DNA from: Streptomyces sp. DvalAA-43
GTDB lineage: Bacteria > Actinomycetota > Actinomycetes > Streptomycetales > Streptomycetaceae
DNA length: 64,000 nucleotides
NCBI RefSeq assembly: GCF_900091725.1
Contig: NZ_FMBW01000019.1
Coordinates: 78,193 to 142,192 of the forward strand
Direction of reading: 5' to 3'
In this document: piece after piece, positions 35,987-44,780 of the stretch
Numbering within the stretch: the stretch's first letter is position 1
How the letters are laid out: each line of letters opens with the position of its first letter
Notes under the pieces: generated by a model
Told to the model about the DNA's origin: nothing
What the model saw: only the letters and a program-made list of their open reading frames with translations
Database searches by the model: none
Program-made: the position numbers and the translations under genes

Positions 35987-38437
35987 ATGGCCCGCCGCAG
36001 CACGAAGACCCCGCCGCCGGACGACTTCGAGGAGAAGATCCTTGACATCGACGTCGTCGACGAAATGCAGGGCTCCTTCCTCGAGTACGCGTACTCGGTG
36101 ATCTACTCGCGGGCCCTGCCCGACGCCCGCGACGGCATGAAGCCGGTGCACCGCCGCATCGTGTACCAGATGAACGAGATGGGCCTGCGCCCCGACCGGG
36201 GCTTCGTGAAGTGCGCCCGTGTCGTCGGCGAGGTCATGGGCAAGTTGCACCCGCACGGGGACGCGTCGATCTACGACGCGCTGGTCCGTCTGGCGCAGCC
36301 GTTCTCCATGCGCCTCCCCCTGGTCGACGGCCACGGCAACTTCGGCTCGCTCGGAAACGACGACCCGCCGGCCGCCATGCGGTACACCGAATGCCGGATG
36401 GCCGACGCGACGTCACTGATGACGGAGTCGATCGACGAGGACACCGTCGCTTTCCAGTCGAATTACGACGGCCAGGAGACGGAACCGACCGTTCTCCCCG
36501 CCGCGTACCCGAACCTCCTGGTCAACGGGTCGTCCGGGATCGCGGTCGGCATGGCGACGAACATGCCGCCGCACAATCTGGGCGAGGTCATCGCCGCCGC
36601 CCGTCATCTCATCAAGCATCCGGGCGCGGACCTGGAGACCCTGATGCGGTTCGTGCCGGGTCCCGATCTGCCCACCGGTGGCCGGATCGTGGGCCTGGGC
36701 GGCATCAAGGACGCGTACGCCCGCGGGCGCGGCACGTTCAAGATCCGCGCGACCGTCTCGGTGGAGAACGTGACGGCCCGCCGCAAGGGTCTGGTCGTCA
36801 CCGAACTGCCCTTCAGCGTCGGTCCGGAGAAGGTGATCGCCAAGATCAAGGATCTGGTCTCGGCGAAGAAGCTCCAGGGCATCGCGGACGTGAAGGACCT
36901 GACCGACCGCGAGCACGGCCTTCGCCTGGTCATCGAGGTGAAGAACGGCTTCGTGCCGGAGGCCGTTCTGGAGCAGCTCTACAAGCTCACGCCGATGGAG
37001 GAGTCCTTCGGCATCAACAATGTGGCGCTGGTCGACGGACAGCCGCTCACCCTGGGGCTCAAGGAGCTCCTGGAGGTCTATCTCGACCACCGCTTCGACG
37101 TGGTGCGCCGGCGCAGCGAGTTCCGCCGGGGCAAGCGCCGCGACCGGCTGCATCTGGTCGAGGGCCTGCTCGTCGCGCTGATCGACATCGACGAGGTCAT
37201 CCGGATCATCCGGTCCAGTGACAATTCGGCGCAGGCGAAGGAGTCGCTCATCGAGCGCTTCTCGCTGAGCGAGATCCAGACGCAGTACATCCTGGACACC
37301 CCGCTGCGCCGGCTGACCCGGTTCGACCGGATCGAGCTGGAGAGCGAGCGGGACCGGCTCAACGGCGAGATCGACGAGCTGACCGCCATCCTCGAATCGG
37401 ACACCGAGCTGCGCAAGCTCGTCTCCACCGAACTGGCGGCGGTCGCCAAGAAGTTCGGCACCGACCGGCGTACGGTGCTGCTGGAGTCGGCCGGTGCGCA
37501 GGTCGCCTCGGTGCCGCTGGAGGTCGCGGACGACCCGTGCCGGGTGCTGCTGTCCTCGACCGGCCTGCTGGCCCGCACCGCCAACGACGAGCCGATCGTG
37601 TTCGCCGAGGACGCCAAGCGTGCCAAGCACGATGTGATCGTGTCGGCCGTGCCCGCGACAGCCCGCGGCGATGTGGGCGTGGTGACGTCGACGGGCCGGC
37701 TGCTGCGGCTCGCGGTGATCGATCTGCCCCAGCTGCCGGACACCCACGCGGCGCCCAATCTGTCGGGCGGGGCGATGGTCGCCGAGTTCCTCACGCTGGA
37801 GAGCGACGAGTCCGTCGTCTGCCTCAGCACGCTCGACGAGGCCTCCCCCGGCCTGGCGATCGGCACCCTCCAGGGGGTCGTCAAGCGGGTGGTGCCGGAC
37901 TACCCGGCCAACAAGGACGAGCTGGAGGTCATCGCCCTCAAGGACGGTGACCGGATCGTCGGCGCCGCCGAACTGCGGACCGGCGAGGAGGACCTGGTCT
38001 TCATCACCTCCGATGCGCAGCTGCTGCGCTATCCGGCGGCGCAGGTGCGGCCGCAGGGCCGGCCCGCCGGTGGCATGGCCGGGGTCAAGCTCACCGGGGA
38101 CGCCGAGGTGATCTCGTTCACCGTGGTGGATCCGGCGGCGGACGCGGTGGTGTTCACGGTCGCGGGCTCGCACGGCACGCTGGACGACTCGGTGCTGACG
38201 TGCAAGCTCACCCCCTTCGACCAGTACCCGCGCAAGGGCCGGGCCACCGGTGGGGTGCGCTGCCAGCGCTTCCTCAAGGGCGAGGACGTCCTGGTGTTCG
38301 GCTGGGCCGGTGAGACGCCCGCCCGCGCCGCGCAGCAGAACGGCACGCCGAGCGAGCTGCCCGAGCCCGATCCGCGGCGCGACGGTTCGGGGACGCCGCT
38401 GGCCAAGCCGGTCGCGGTGGTCGCAGGCCCGGTGTAG
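35987..38437 (+). CDS. parC: DNA topoisomerase IV subunit A
   Basis: An 816-residue type IIA topoisomerase A subunit. The DNA-cleaving tyrosine is Y133 ([10 protein letters not shown]). The winged-helix region has [26 protein letters not shown]. The C-terminal half forms the beta-pinwheel DNA-wrapping domain, with degenerate GyrA-box-like repeats. It lacks a clear QRRGGKG GyrA box. With the ParE-type gene at 49.5-51.6 kb, this supports topoisomerase IV, which decatenates replicated chromosomes, rather than gyrase. Confidence 0.93.
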   Translation: MARRSTKTPPPDDFEEKILDIDVVDEMQGSFLEYAYSVIYSRALPDARDGMKPVHRRIVYQMNEMGLRPDRGFVKCARVVGEVMGKLHPHGDASIYDALVRLAQPFSMRLPLVDGHGNFGSLGNDDPPAAMRYTECRMADATSLMTESIDEDTVAFQSNYDGQETEPTVLPAAYPNLLVNGSSGIAVGMATNMPPHNLGEVIAAARHLIKHPGADLETLMRFVPGPDLPTGGRIVGLGGIKDAYARGRGTFKIRATVSVENVTARRKGLVVTELPFSVGPEKVIAKIKDLVSAKKLQGIADVKDLTDREHGLRLVIEVKNGFVPEAVLEQLYKLTPMEESFGINNVALVDGQPLTLGLKELLEVYLDHRFDVVRRRSEFRRGKRRDRLHLVEGLLVALIDIDEVIRIIRSSDNSAQAKESLIERFSLSEIQTQYILDTPLRRLTRFDRIELESERDRLNGEIDELTAILESDTELRKLVSTELAAVAKKFGTDRRTVLLESAGAQVASVPLEVADDPCRVLLSSTGLLARTANDEPIVFAEDAKRAKHDVIVSAVPATARGDVGVVTSTGRLLRLAVIDLPQLPDTHAAPNLSGGAMVAEFLTLESDESVVCLSTLDEASPGLAIGTLQGVVKRVVPDYPANKDELEVIALKDGDRIVGAAELRTGEEDLVFITSDAQLLRYPAAQVRPQGRPAGGMAGVKLTGDAEVISFTVVDPAADAVVFTVAGSHGTLDDSVLTCKLTPFDQYPRKGRATGGVRCQRFLKGEDVLVFGWAGETPARAAQQNGTPSELPEPDPRRDGSGTPLAKPVAVVAGPV

Positions 38438-38467
38438 CCGGTCGTCCGGGCGGGGCGTGGCGGCGCG

Positions 38468-39601
38468 CTACGCCTCGTCGGCTGCGTCGCGCCACGCGTC
38501 GTCGCCGGGCCGTTGTACGTACCGCAGGACGCCCCACATGCTTCGCTCATGTGCGGCGTCCTGCGGCGCGTCCGGGCCCGGTGCGGCGCTCTCGCGGCAG
38601 TCGGCCAGCTCCTTGCCCAGGGCCTCCGGAGCGAGTCCCGAGCCGATCAGCACCAGCTGGGTCCGGCGCGGTTCGTCGCGCTTCCAGGGCTGTGGGTCGA
38701 ACCGCAGGAACCTGCCGACCGCGTGCAGGGCGTACTTATTGGCCCGGTCGCCCACGCCGAAGTCGACGAACCCCTTGATCCGGTAGAGGCCCTGCGGCCG
38801 GGAGTCGAGGAACTCCATCAGACGGCGGGGGTTCATGGGCACGTCCGCGCTGAAGGACACGCTGTCGTACGCGGCGTGGAGGTGGCGCGCGTGCCCGTCG
38901 TCGCCCTCGTCCCGCTCCTCCCTGAGCAGATCCTCGAAGGTGAGCTGACGCGCCTTCTCCTCACTGTCCGGCCGCAGCGCCGGGTCGAAGAGCAGCTCGG
39001 GGTCGATGCGTCCGTACGTGGCGCAGATGACGGCCGCCGCACCGCCGGCGGATTCACCCGTGCCGGCGATGACGTCCTGGATACGGGTCCGCTCCGCGTT
39101 CTGGACCCGGTCGGTCTTGTTCAGCACGACGAGGTCGGCGACGGCGAGATGGCGGTCGATCTCCGGATGGCGTTCCCGGGTGGCGTCGAACTCGGCGGCG
39201 TCGACGACCTCCACCAGTCCCCCGTACACGATGTGCGGGTTTTCGCTGGCCAGGAGCATCCGCACGAGTTCCTGCGGTTCGGCCAGTCCGCTCGCCTCGA
39301 TGACGATCACGTCGAGACGGGCGGCGGGGCCGGTCAGCGTCTCCAGGAAGGTGTCGAGCTCGCTCGCGTCGACCGCGCAGCACAGGCACCCGTTGCCCAG
39401 CGAGACCGTGGAGCCGACCTGCCCCGAGACCGTCATGGCGTCGATCTCGATGGAGCCGAAGTCGTTGACGATCACTCCGATCCGGTTCCCGGCGCGGTTG
39501 CGGAGGAGGTGGTTCAGCAGCGTCGTCTTGCCCGATCCCAGGAACCCCGCAAGGACGACGACCGGGATCTGCTGCCTGCGGGGCGGGGACGACGGCTTCA
39601 A
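38468..39601 (-). CDS. CobW/P47K family G3E GTPase (putative zinc metallochaperone)
   Basis: A 377-residue GTPase. The P-loop is GFLGSGKTTLLNHLL, the metal-binding motif is GCLCC at about residue 70, and the guanine specificity motif is VLNKTD. A His/Asp-rich stretch (DEGDDGHARHLHAAYD) precedes the C-terminal CobW_C domain. COG0523 proteins of this kind deliver zinc or other metals under limitation. The reading starts with TTG at 39601, preceded by GAGAGG at 6 bp. Convergent with parC. The cognate metal is not shown by the sequence. Confidence 0.9.
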   Translation of the reverse strand: MKPSSPPRRQQIPVVVLAGFLGSGKTTLLNHLLRNRAGNRIGVIVNDFGSIEIDAMTVSGQVGSTVSLGNGCLCCAVDASELDTFLETLTGPAARLDVIVIEASGLAEPQELVRMLLASENPHIVYGGLVEVVDAAEFDATRERHPEIDRHLAVADLVVLNKTDRVQNAERTRIQDVIAGTGESAGGAAAVICATYGRIDPELLFDPALRPDSEEKARQLTFEDLLREERDEGDDGHARHLHAAYDSVSFSADVPMNPRRLMEFLDSRPQGLYRIKGFVDFGVGDRANKYALHAVGRFLRFDPQPWKRDEPRRTQLVLIGSGLAPEALGKELADCRESAAPGPDAPQDAAHERSMWGVLRYVQRPGDDAWRDAADEA

Positions 39602-39622
39602 CGGAGACCTCTCTCGGGGACC

Positions 39623-40783
39623 TCAGGGCACGGGGACCGGCTGCGGCGGGGGCGTACCGACGTAACGGGCCGCCGGGCGGATGATCTTCGAGTCCTCCGC
39701 CTGCTCCAGGATATTGGCGCTCCAGCCGACCACCCTCGCCGCGCAGAACGTCGGCGTGAACATCTCGCGCGGCAGCCCGCACAGCTCCATGACGACTCCG
39801 GCGTAGAACTCCACGTTGGTGTGCAGCTCCCGGCCCGGCTTGAGCTCGGCGAGGATCGCCTCGACCTGGCGCTCGACCTCGACGGCGAAGTCGACGAGCG
39901 GGCCGCCGAAGCCCTGGGCGATGCCCCGCAGCAGCCGTGAGCGGGGGTCCTCGGTGCGGTAGACGGGGTGTCCGAAGCCCATGATCCGCTCGCCCGCGCG
40001 TACGCGTTCGCGGATCCAGCCGTCGATGCGGTCGGGGGTGCCGATGGCGTCCAGGGTGTCGAGTGCCCGGCTGGGAGCTCCGCCGTGCAGCGGTCCGGAG
40101 AGCGCGCCGACGGCCGCCACCAGGCAGGCCGCCACATCGGCACCCGTGGAGGCGACGACGCGGCCGGTGAACGTCGAGGCGTTGAACCCGTGGTCGACGG
40201 TGGAGATCAGATACTGCTCCACGGCCCTGACGCGTGCGTCGTCCGGTACGGAGCCGGTGAGCATGTAGAGGTAGTTGGCCGCGTGGGGCAGGTCGTCGCG
40301 CGGCTCGACCGGTTCGAGGCCCCGGCCGAGCCGGTGCAGGGCGGTGAGCACGGTGGGGACGGCGGCGCAGGCGGCCAGTGCGTCGGCGCGGCGCCGGTCG
40401 GCGTCCAGGTCGTACACCGGCCGGAAGCCGGCCGAGGCGCCGAGGAGCGAGAGGGCGGTGCGCAGACCGGCCAGGGGTCCGGAGGCGCCGCCGGCGCGCG
40501 CTATGGCGGGCAGGGCTTCGCGCACCTCGGCGGGCAGCCGGCGCAGGGCGGCGGTGCGGGTGGCGAATTCGGCACGGGCCTCGGCGTCGGGCAGTGTGCC
40601 CTCGGTCATCAGGTACCAGACGTCCTCGAAGCTGCGGGTCCGTGCCAGTTCGATCGCCGAGTACTGCCGGTAGTGGTAAAAGCCCTCACGTCCTCGGACG
40701 TCCCCGAGGGCCGTGTCGGTGACGACGACGCCCGCGAGTCCTCGGGGTACGTCGAGCGGGGTTCCGCTGGTCATGGTCGGCAT
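39623..40783 (-). CDS. Citrate synthase / 2-methylcitrate synthase-like protein
   Basis: A 386-residue citrate-synthase-fold enzyme. The two catalytic histidines are in SGPLHGGAPSR and MGFGHPVYRTEDPRSR. The usual third residue, Asp in NVD, is Glu here (LHTNVEFYAGVV), as in some actinobacterial 'citrate synthase 2' proteins. It begins MPTMTSGTPLDVPRGLAGV; GGAGGA lies just before the ATG at 40783. Divergent from the HTH-citrate synthase gene, with ATTGAT-type operators between them, so it is probably that protein's target. Confidence 0.88.
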   Translation of the reverse strand: MPTMTSGTPLDVPRGLAGVVVTDTALGDVRGREGFYHYRQYSAIELARTRSFEDVWYLMTEGTLPDAEARAEFATRTAALRRLPAEVREALPAIARAGGASGPLAGLRTALSLLGASAGFRPVYDLDADRRRADALAACAAVPTVLTALHRLGRGLEPVEPRDDLPHAANYLYMLTGSVPDDARVRAVEQYLISTVDHGFNASTFTGRVVASTGADVAACLVAAVGALSGPLHGGAPSRALDTLDAIGTPDRIDGWIRERVRAGERIMGFGHPVYRTEDPRSRLLRGIAQGFGGPLVDFAVEVERQVEAILAELKPGRELHTNVEFYAGVVMELCGLPREMFTPTFCAARVVGWSANILEQAEDSKIIRPAARYVGTPPPQPVPVP

Positions 40784-40820
40784 CTCTTCCTCCGTGGGCG
40801 TCCCTGCCGGGCTTGCTGAT

Positions 40821-40876
40821 ATTGATTTCGACCATCCACGATTGATATCAATCCTGTCAACATTGATTTAATCAAT
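40821..40876. promoter_or_regulatory. ATTGAT operator cluster between the two citrate-synthase-like genes
   Basis: An AT-rich island in GC-rich DNA holds a half site ATTGAT (40821-40826) and two full palindromes, ATTGATATCAAT (40841-40852) and ATTGATTTAATCAAT (40862-40876). The left ends are 20 and 21 bp apart, two helical turns. The last palindrome touches the first possible ATG of the HTH-citrate synthase gene. TTGATA (40842) and TTTAAT (40867) could be its -35 and -10, both inside the operators. Confidence 0.7.
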
Positions 40877-40894
40877 ATGGATACGGTGGGCGGC

Positions 40895-42202
40895 ATGAAG
40901 GATCAAGCAGCGCCCGGCGGCGGTACGGAGGCGACCTCGCCACGGCGGCTCAGCACCCGGGAGGCGGCCGAGCGCCTCGGCGTGAAGCCCGAGACGGTGT
41001 ACGCGTATGTCAGCCGGGGCCAGCTGAGCAGCAGCCGCGCCCCGGGCGGACGCGGCAGCACGTTCGACGCCGCGGAGATCGACGCGCTGGCCCGGCGCAC
41101 CGGCCGCAGGACCCCCGCCCCCGCCCCCGGCGACCTGGTCTTCCGCACCGGCATCACGCTGATCGAGGACGACCGCTACTACTTCCGCGGCGTCGATGCG
41201 ACCGAGCTGGCCCGGCGGTACGCCTACGAGGAGGTCGGCGAGTGGCTCTGGACCGGCGAGCTGCGGCCCGGCATCCGGTTCACGGCACCGGCCGAGGCGC
41301 TGGCCGCGGCGCGCCGGGCGGTCGACGCGCTGCCCGCGCACAGCGGCTCGACGGACCGGTTGCGCGTGGCGGTGGTCGCCGCGGCGACCACCGATCCGCT
41401 CCGCTTCGACCTCTCGCGCGAGGCGGTGCTCGCCGCGGCGCGGGGCCTCGTTCCGACCCTGGTCGGTGCGCTGCCCATGGCCGCGGACGCACCGTCGGCG
41501 GCCGAGGGTGCGCCGGACGCGAGCGGCGCCGGACTGGCCCGGCAGCTGTGGCCGAAGCTCACCGCCCGCCCGGCCGACGAGCCGTCGGTCGCCGTGCTGG
41601 ACACCGCCCTCGCCCTGCTGATCGATCATGATCTCGCGGCGTCGACACTGGCCGCCAGGGTCGCCGCCTCCGCCCATGCCCATCCGTACGCGGTGGTCTC
41701 CGCCGGGCTCGGAGTCCTGGAGGGCCCGCTGCACGGGGCGGCGAGCGGGCTGGCGCACCGGATGCTGACCGAGGTCCTGGAGCGGGGCTCCGCGGCCCCG
41801 GTGGTCGCCGACCATCTCCGTACCGGACGCAGGGTGCCCGGACTCGGCCACCGCCTCTACACCTCGGAGGATCCACGGGCGCGGACGCTGTTCGCCCTGC
41901 TCGCCCAGATGCCGCAGGCGGCCGGGGCGCTCGCCGCGGCACGCGACGTGGTCACCACAATGGCCCGGCACGCGCCCCTGCACGCCAATGTCGATCTGGC
42001 GCTCGCCGTGCTCTCGGTCTCCTGCGGTATGCCGGCGGAGGCCGGTGAGACGGTGTTCGCGGTGTCCCGCACGGCCGGCTGGATCGCCCATGCCCTGGAG
42101 GAGTACGGGGAGCGGCCGCTACGGATGCGCCCCAGCGGCCAGTACGGCGGCCCCCGTCCCCCGCAACCGCTGCCCGTTCCCTCGGGCGAACCATCGCAAT
42201 AG
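40895..42202 (+). CDS. Helix-turn-helix / citrate synthase fusion protein
   Basis: About 435 residues. The first 65 (RRLSTREAAERLGVKPETVYAYVSRGQLSSSRAPGG-type) form an excisionase/MerR-like DNA-binding domain. The rest is a citrate synthase fold with both catalytic histidines (LEGPLHGAASGL, PGLGHRLYTSEDPRAR) and the aspartate of HANVDLALAVLS. It may therefore sense its own substrate and regulate transcription. GGTGGG precedes the ATG at 40895; an in-frame ATG at 40877 abuts the operator and has no Shine-Dalgarno. Divergent from the stand-alone citrate synthase gene. Confidence 0.88.
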   Translation: MKDQAAPGGGTEATSPRRLSTREAAERLGVKPETVYAYVSRGQLSSSRAPGGRGSTFDAAEIDALARRTGRRTPAPAPGDLVFRTGITLIEDDRYYFRGVDATELARRYAYEEVGEWLWTGELRPGIRFTAPAEALAAARRAVDALPAHSGSTDRLRVAVVAAATTDPLRFDLSREAVLAAARGLVPTLVGALPMAADAPSAAEGAPDASGAGLARQLWPKLTARPADEPSVAVLDTALALLIDHDLAASTLAARVAASAHAHPYAVVSAGLGVLEGPLHGAASGLAHRMLTEVLERGSAAPVVADHLRTGRRVPGLGHRLYTSEDPRARTLFALLAQMPQAAGALAAARDVVTTMARHAPLHANVDLALAVLSVSCGMPAEAGETVFAVSRTAGWIAHALEEYGERPLRMRPSGQYGGPRPPQPLPVPSGEPSQ

Positions 42203-42287
42203 CCGCGCGGTGGCGGGCTGGACCGGTCCTGCCCGCCGGGCCCGCTCACGCACCGGGCGAAGCGAGGGAATTTCGGAAAGCGCCGGA

Positions 42288-44036
42288 ATGCCCTTTACCG
42301 TTCATACGATGAGCGCTCCACCGCCCACCACCAGGAGAGGACGCCGGTTCGGCTGGCCGCAGCGGGTCTTCTCCCAGGTCCTGCTGATGCAGCTGGCCAT
42401 CGCCACCGGCGTCACCGTGCTCGCCACCGGTCTCTTCCTGGCCCCGCTCAGCGCCCAGCTCGACGACCAGGCGATGCGCCGCGCCCTGGCCATCGCGCAG
42501 AGCACGGCGGCCGAGCCGCACCTCACCGAGTCGCTGCTCACCACGGCCCCGTCCCCCACCGGACCCGTGCAGTCCGCGGCCGAGCGGGTCAGACGGGCCA
42601 CCGGGGCCGAGTACGTCGTCGTCATGGACCGGCGCGGGGTGCGCTGGTCGCACCCCGACGCAGACGAGATCGGCAGGGTCGTCTCCACCGACCCGAGCGA
42701 CGCGCTCGCGGGCCGGAACGTCATGGAGATCGACAGCGGGACGCTCGGCCGCTCGGCCCGTGGGAAGGTGCCGCTGCGCGACGAGGCGCAGCACATCGTG
42801 GGCGCCGTCTCCGTCGGCATCGCGTACGACAGTGTCCGCGCCCGGCTCCTCGCCGCGATTCCCGGGCTGTTCGCCTACGCGGGCGGGGCGCTCGCCGTCG
42901 GCGCGCTGGCCGCCTATCTGATCTCCCGACGCCTTCAGCGGCAGACCCACGATCTCGCGTTCTCCGACATCTCCGCGCTGCTGACCGAGCGCGAGGCGAT
43001 GCTGCACAGCATCAGGGAAGGAGTCGTCGCACTTGACCGGACGGGCAGGATCCGATTGCTGAACGACGAGGCACAGCGGCTGCTCGGGCTCGGCCCCGAC
43101 GCTGCGGGCCGCCCGCTGGACGCCGTGCTCGGCGCGGGCCGGACGGCCGACGTACTGGCGGGGCGGGTACTCGGCGACGATCTGTTGACGGTGCAGGGCA
43201 CCCGGGTCCTGCTCGCCAACCGGATGCCGACCGACGACGGCGGCGCCGTCGCCACCCTCCGCGACCGCACCGAACTCGAACACCTCGGCCGCGAACTCGA
43301 CTCCACACGCGGCCTGATCGACGCGCTGCGGGCTCAGGACCACGAGCACGCCAACCGGATGCACACGCTCCTGGGGCTCCTGGAACTGGACATGCACGAG
43401 GACGCCATGGAGTACGTCACCGAGATCGTGGGCGTCCAGCGGTCGACCGCCGAGCAAGTCACCGAGAAGGTGCACGATCCACTGCTGGCAGCGCTCCTGG
43501 TCGGCAAGACGACGGTGGCGGCGGAGCGCGGTGTCGCACTGCGCATGGCACCGGGGACGCTGCTCCCGGACCGGCTGGTGGACCCGCGCGGGCTGGTCAC
43601 GGTCGTCGGCAACCTCGTGGACAACGCACTGGACGCGGCCGCCGGAGCGGACGGCACCCTGGTCGAGGTGGGCCTGCGCGCCGAAGCCCGTACGGTGGTG
43701 CTCCGGGTCCGCGACAGCGGCCCCGGGGTTCCGGCCGGGCAGCGCGAATCGATCTTCACGGAGGGCTGGTCGACGAAGGAGATCCCGGCGCACGGCAAGC
43801 GCGGCCTGGGCCTCGCCCTGGTGCGGCGGCTGGCGGAACGGCAGGGTGGTGGTGTCACCGTCGACGGGGCCGCGGACGGCGGCGCCGAATTCACGGTCGT
43901 CCTGCCGGAGGCCCTTGCCGCCCCGGAGCTGACGGAACCGGAAACGACGGAATCCGAAACGGCCGGCGCCTGGGCCTCGGGGACCGGACCGGACATGACC
44001 GAATCGAATACCGGCATCGCGGGAGAAGCTCAGTGA
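42288..44036 (+). CDS. CitA/DcuS-type sensor histidine kinase
   Basis: A 582-residue membrane kinase. Span 1 (about 27-50) and span 2 (about 185-210) flank an extracellular PDC/Cache-type sensor typical of C4-dicarboxylate or citrate sensing. A cytoplasmic PAS domain (LLTEREAMLHSIREGVVALDRTGRIRLLNDEAQRLLG) follows. The SPOB_a-type dimerisation helix has phospho-acceptor HEHANRMHTLLGLLEL, and the HATPase has NLVDNALDAAAG and GLGLALVRRLAERQGG. An acidic tail closes it. The ATG at 42288 has GGAAAG upstream; an ATG at 42309 (MSAPPPTT) is possible. The stop overlaps the regulator's GTG by 4 bp. Confidence 0.9.
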   Translation: MPFTVHTMSAPPPTTRRGRRFGWPQRVFSQVLLMQLAIATGVTVLATGLFLAPLSAQLDDQAMRRALAIAQSTAAEPHLTESLLTTAPSPTGPVQSAAERVRRATGAEYVVVMDRRGVRWSHPDADEIGRVVSTDPSDALAGRNVMEIDSGTLGRSARGKVPLRDEAQHIVGAVSVGIAYDSVRARLLAAIPGLFAYAGGALAVGALAAYLISRRLQRQTHDLAFSDISALLTEREAMLHSIREGVVALDRTGRIRLLNDEAQRLLGLGPDAAGRPLDAVLGAGRTADVLAGRVLGDDLLTVQGTRVLLANRMPTDDGGAVATLRDRTELEHLGRELDSTRGLIDALRAQDHEHANRMHTLLGLLELDMHEDAMEYVTEIVGVQRSTAEQVTEKVHDPLLAALLVGKTTVAAERGVALRMAPGTLLPDRLVDPRGLVTVVGNLVDNALDAAAGADGTLVEVGLRAEARTVVLRVRDSGPGVPAGQRESIFTEGWSTKEIPAHGKRGLGLALVRRLAERQGGGVTVDGAADGGAEFTVVLPEALAAPELTEPETTESETAGAWASGTGPDMTESNTGIAGEAQ

Positions 44037-44716
44037 TCGAGGTCCTGGTCGTGGACGACGACATCCGGGTCGCGAAGGTCAACGCGGCCTATGTCTCCAG
44101 GGTGCCGGGATTCCGGGTGACCGCCCAGGCGCACTCCGCCGCCGAAGCCCTCGCCACGATCGAGAGTCGGCGCGTGGACCTGGTGCTGCTGGACCACTAC
44201 ATGCCCGACCGCAACGGTCTGGCTCTGGTGCGGGAGCTGCGCAGGCTCGGCCATCACACCGATGTGATCATGGTGACGGCGGCGCGCGATGTCGCCACCG
44301 TGCAGGAGGCCATGCGGTACGGCGCCCTGCAGTACCTGGTCAAGCCGTTCGCGTACGCGGGACTGCGCACCAAACTGGAAGCGTACGCGGCGCTGCGCCA
44401 CACGCTGGAACGCGGCGGCGAGGCCGAACAGGGTGAGGTGGACCGGCTCTTCGGCGCCCTGTGGGCGGCGGGCGAATCCGATCTGCCCAAGGGGCACTCG
44501 CCGACGACGGCGGAACTGGTCCGCCAGGCGCTCCGCAGCGCGGACGGGCCGCTCTCCGCGCAGGAGATCGCGGAGAGCGCCGGCATGAGCAGGCAGACGG
44601 CCCAGCGCTATCTGAAGCTGCTGGAAAGGACCGGCAGGGTGCGGCTGACGCTGCGGTACGGCGAGACGGGCCGCCCGGAACACCGCTACACCTGGTCCAT
44701 CGGCGGGCAGACCTGA
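44033..44716 (+). CDS. CitB/DcuR-type response regulator
   Basis: A 227-residue regulator. The receiver domain has VVDDD, phospho-acceptor D54 (VLLDHYMPDRNGLAL) and YLVKPF. The C-terminal HTH is of the CitT type (LSAQEIAESAGMSRQTAQRYLKLLERTGRVRLTLRYG). It starts with GTG overlapping the kinase stop. Such systems switch on uptake or use of citrate and related acids. The adjacent citrate-synthase-like genes and acetate-type symporter make a carboxylate regulon plausible; that is inference. Confidence 0.92.
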   Translation: MIEVLVVDDDIRVAKVNAAYVSRVPGFRVTAQAHSAAEALATIESRRVDLVLLDHYMPDRNGLALVRELRRLGHHTDVIMVTAARDVATVQEAMRYGALQYLVKPFAYAGLRTKLEAYAALRHTLERGGEAEQGEVDRLFGALWAAGESDLPKGHSPTTAELVRQALRSADGPLSAQEIAESAGMSRQTAQRYLKLLERTGRVRLTLRYGETGRPEHRYTWSIGGQT

Positions 44717-44780
44717 CCGGTCCCGTCCATAGGCTGCGGGCCCGGGACGCGGCAGCGTGGGATGCGGTGGCGCGGTGGGG

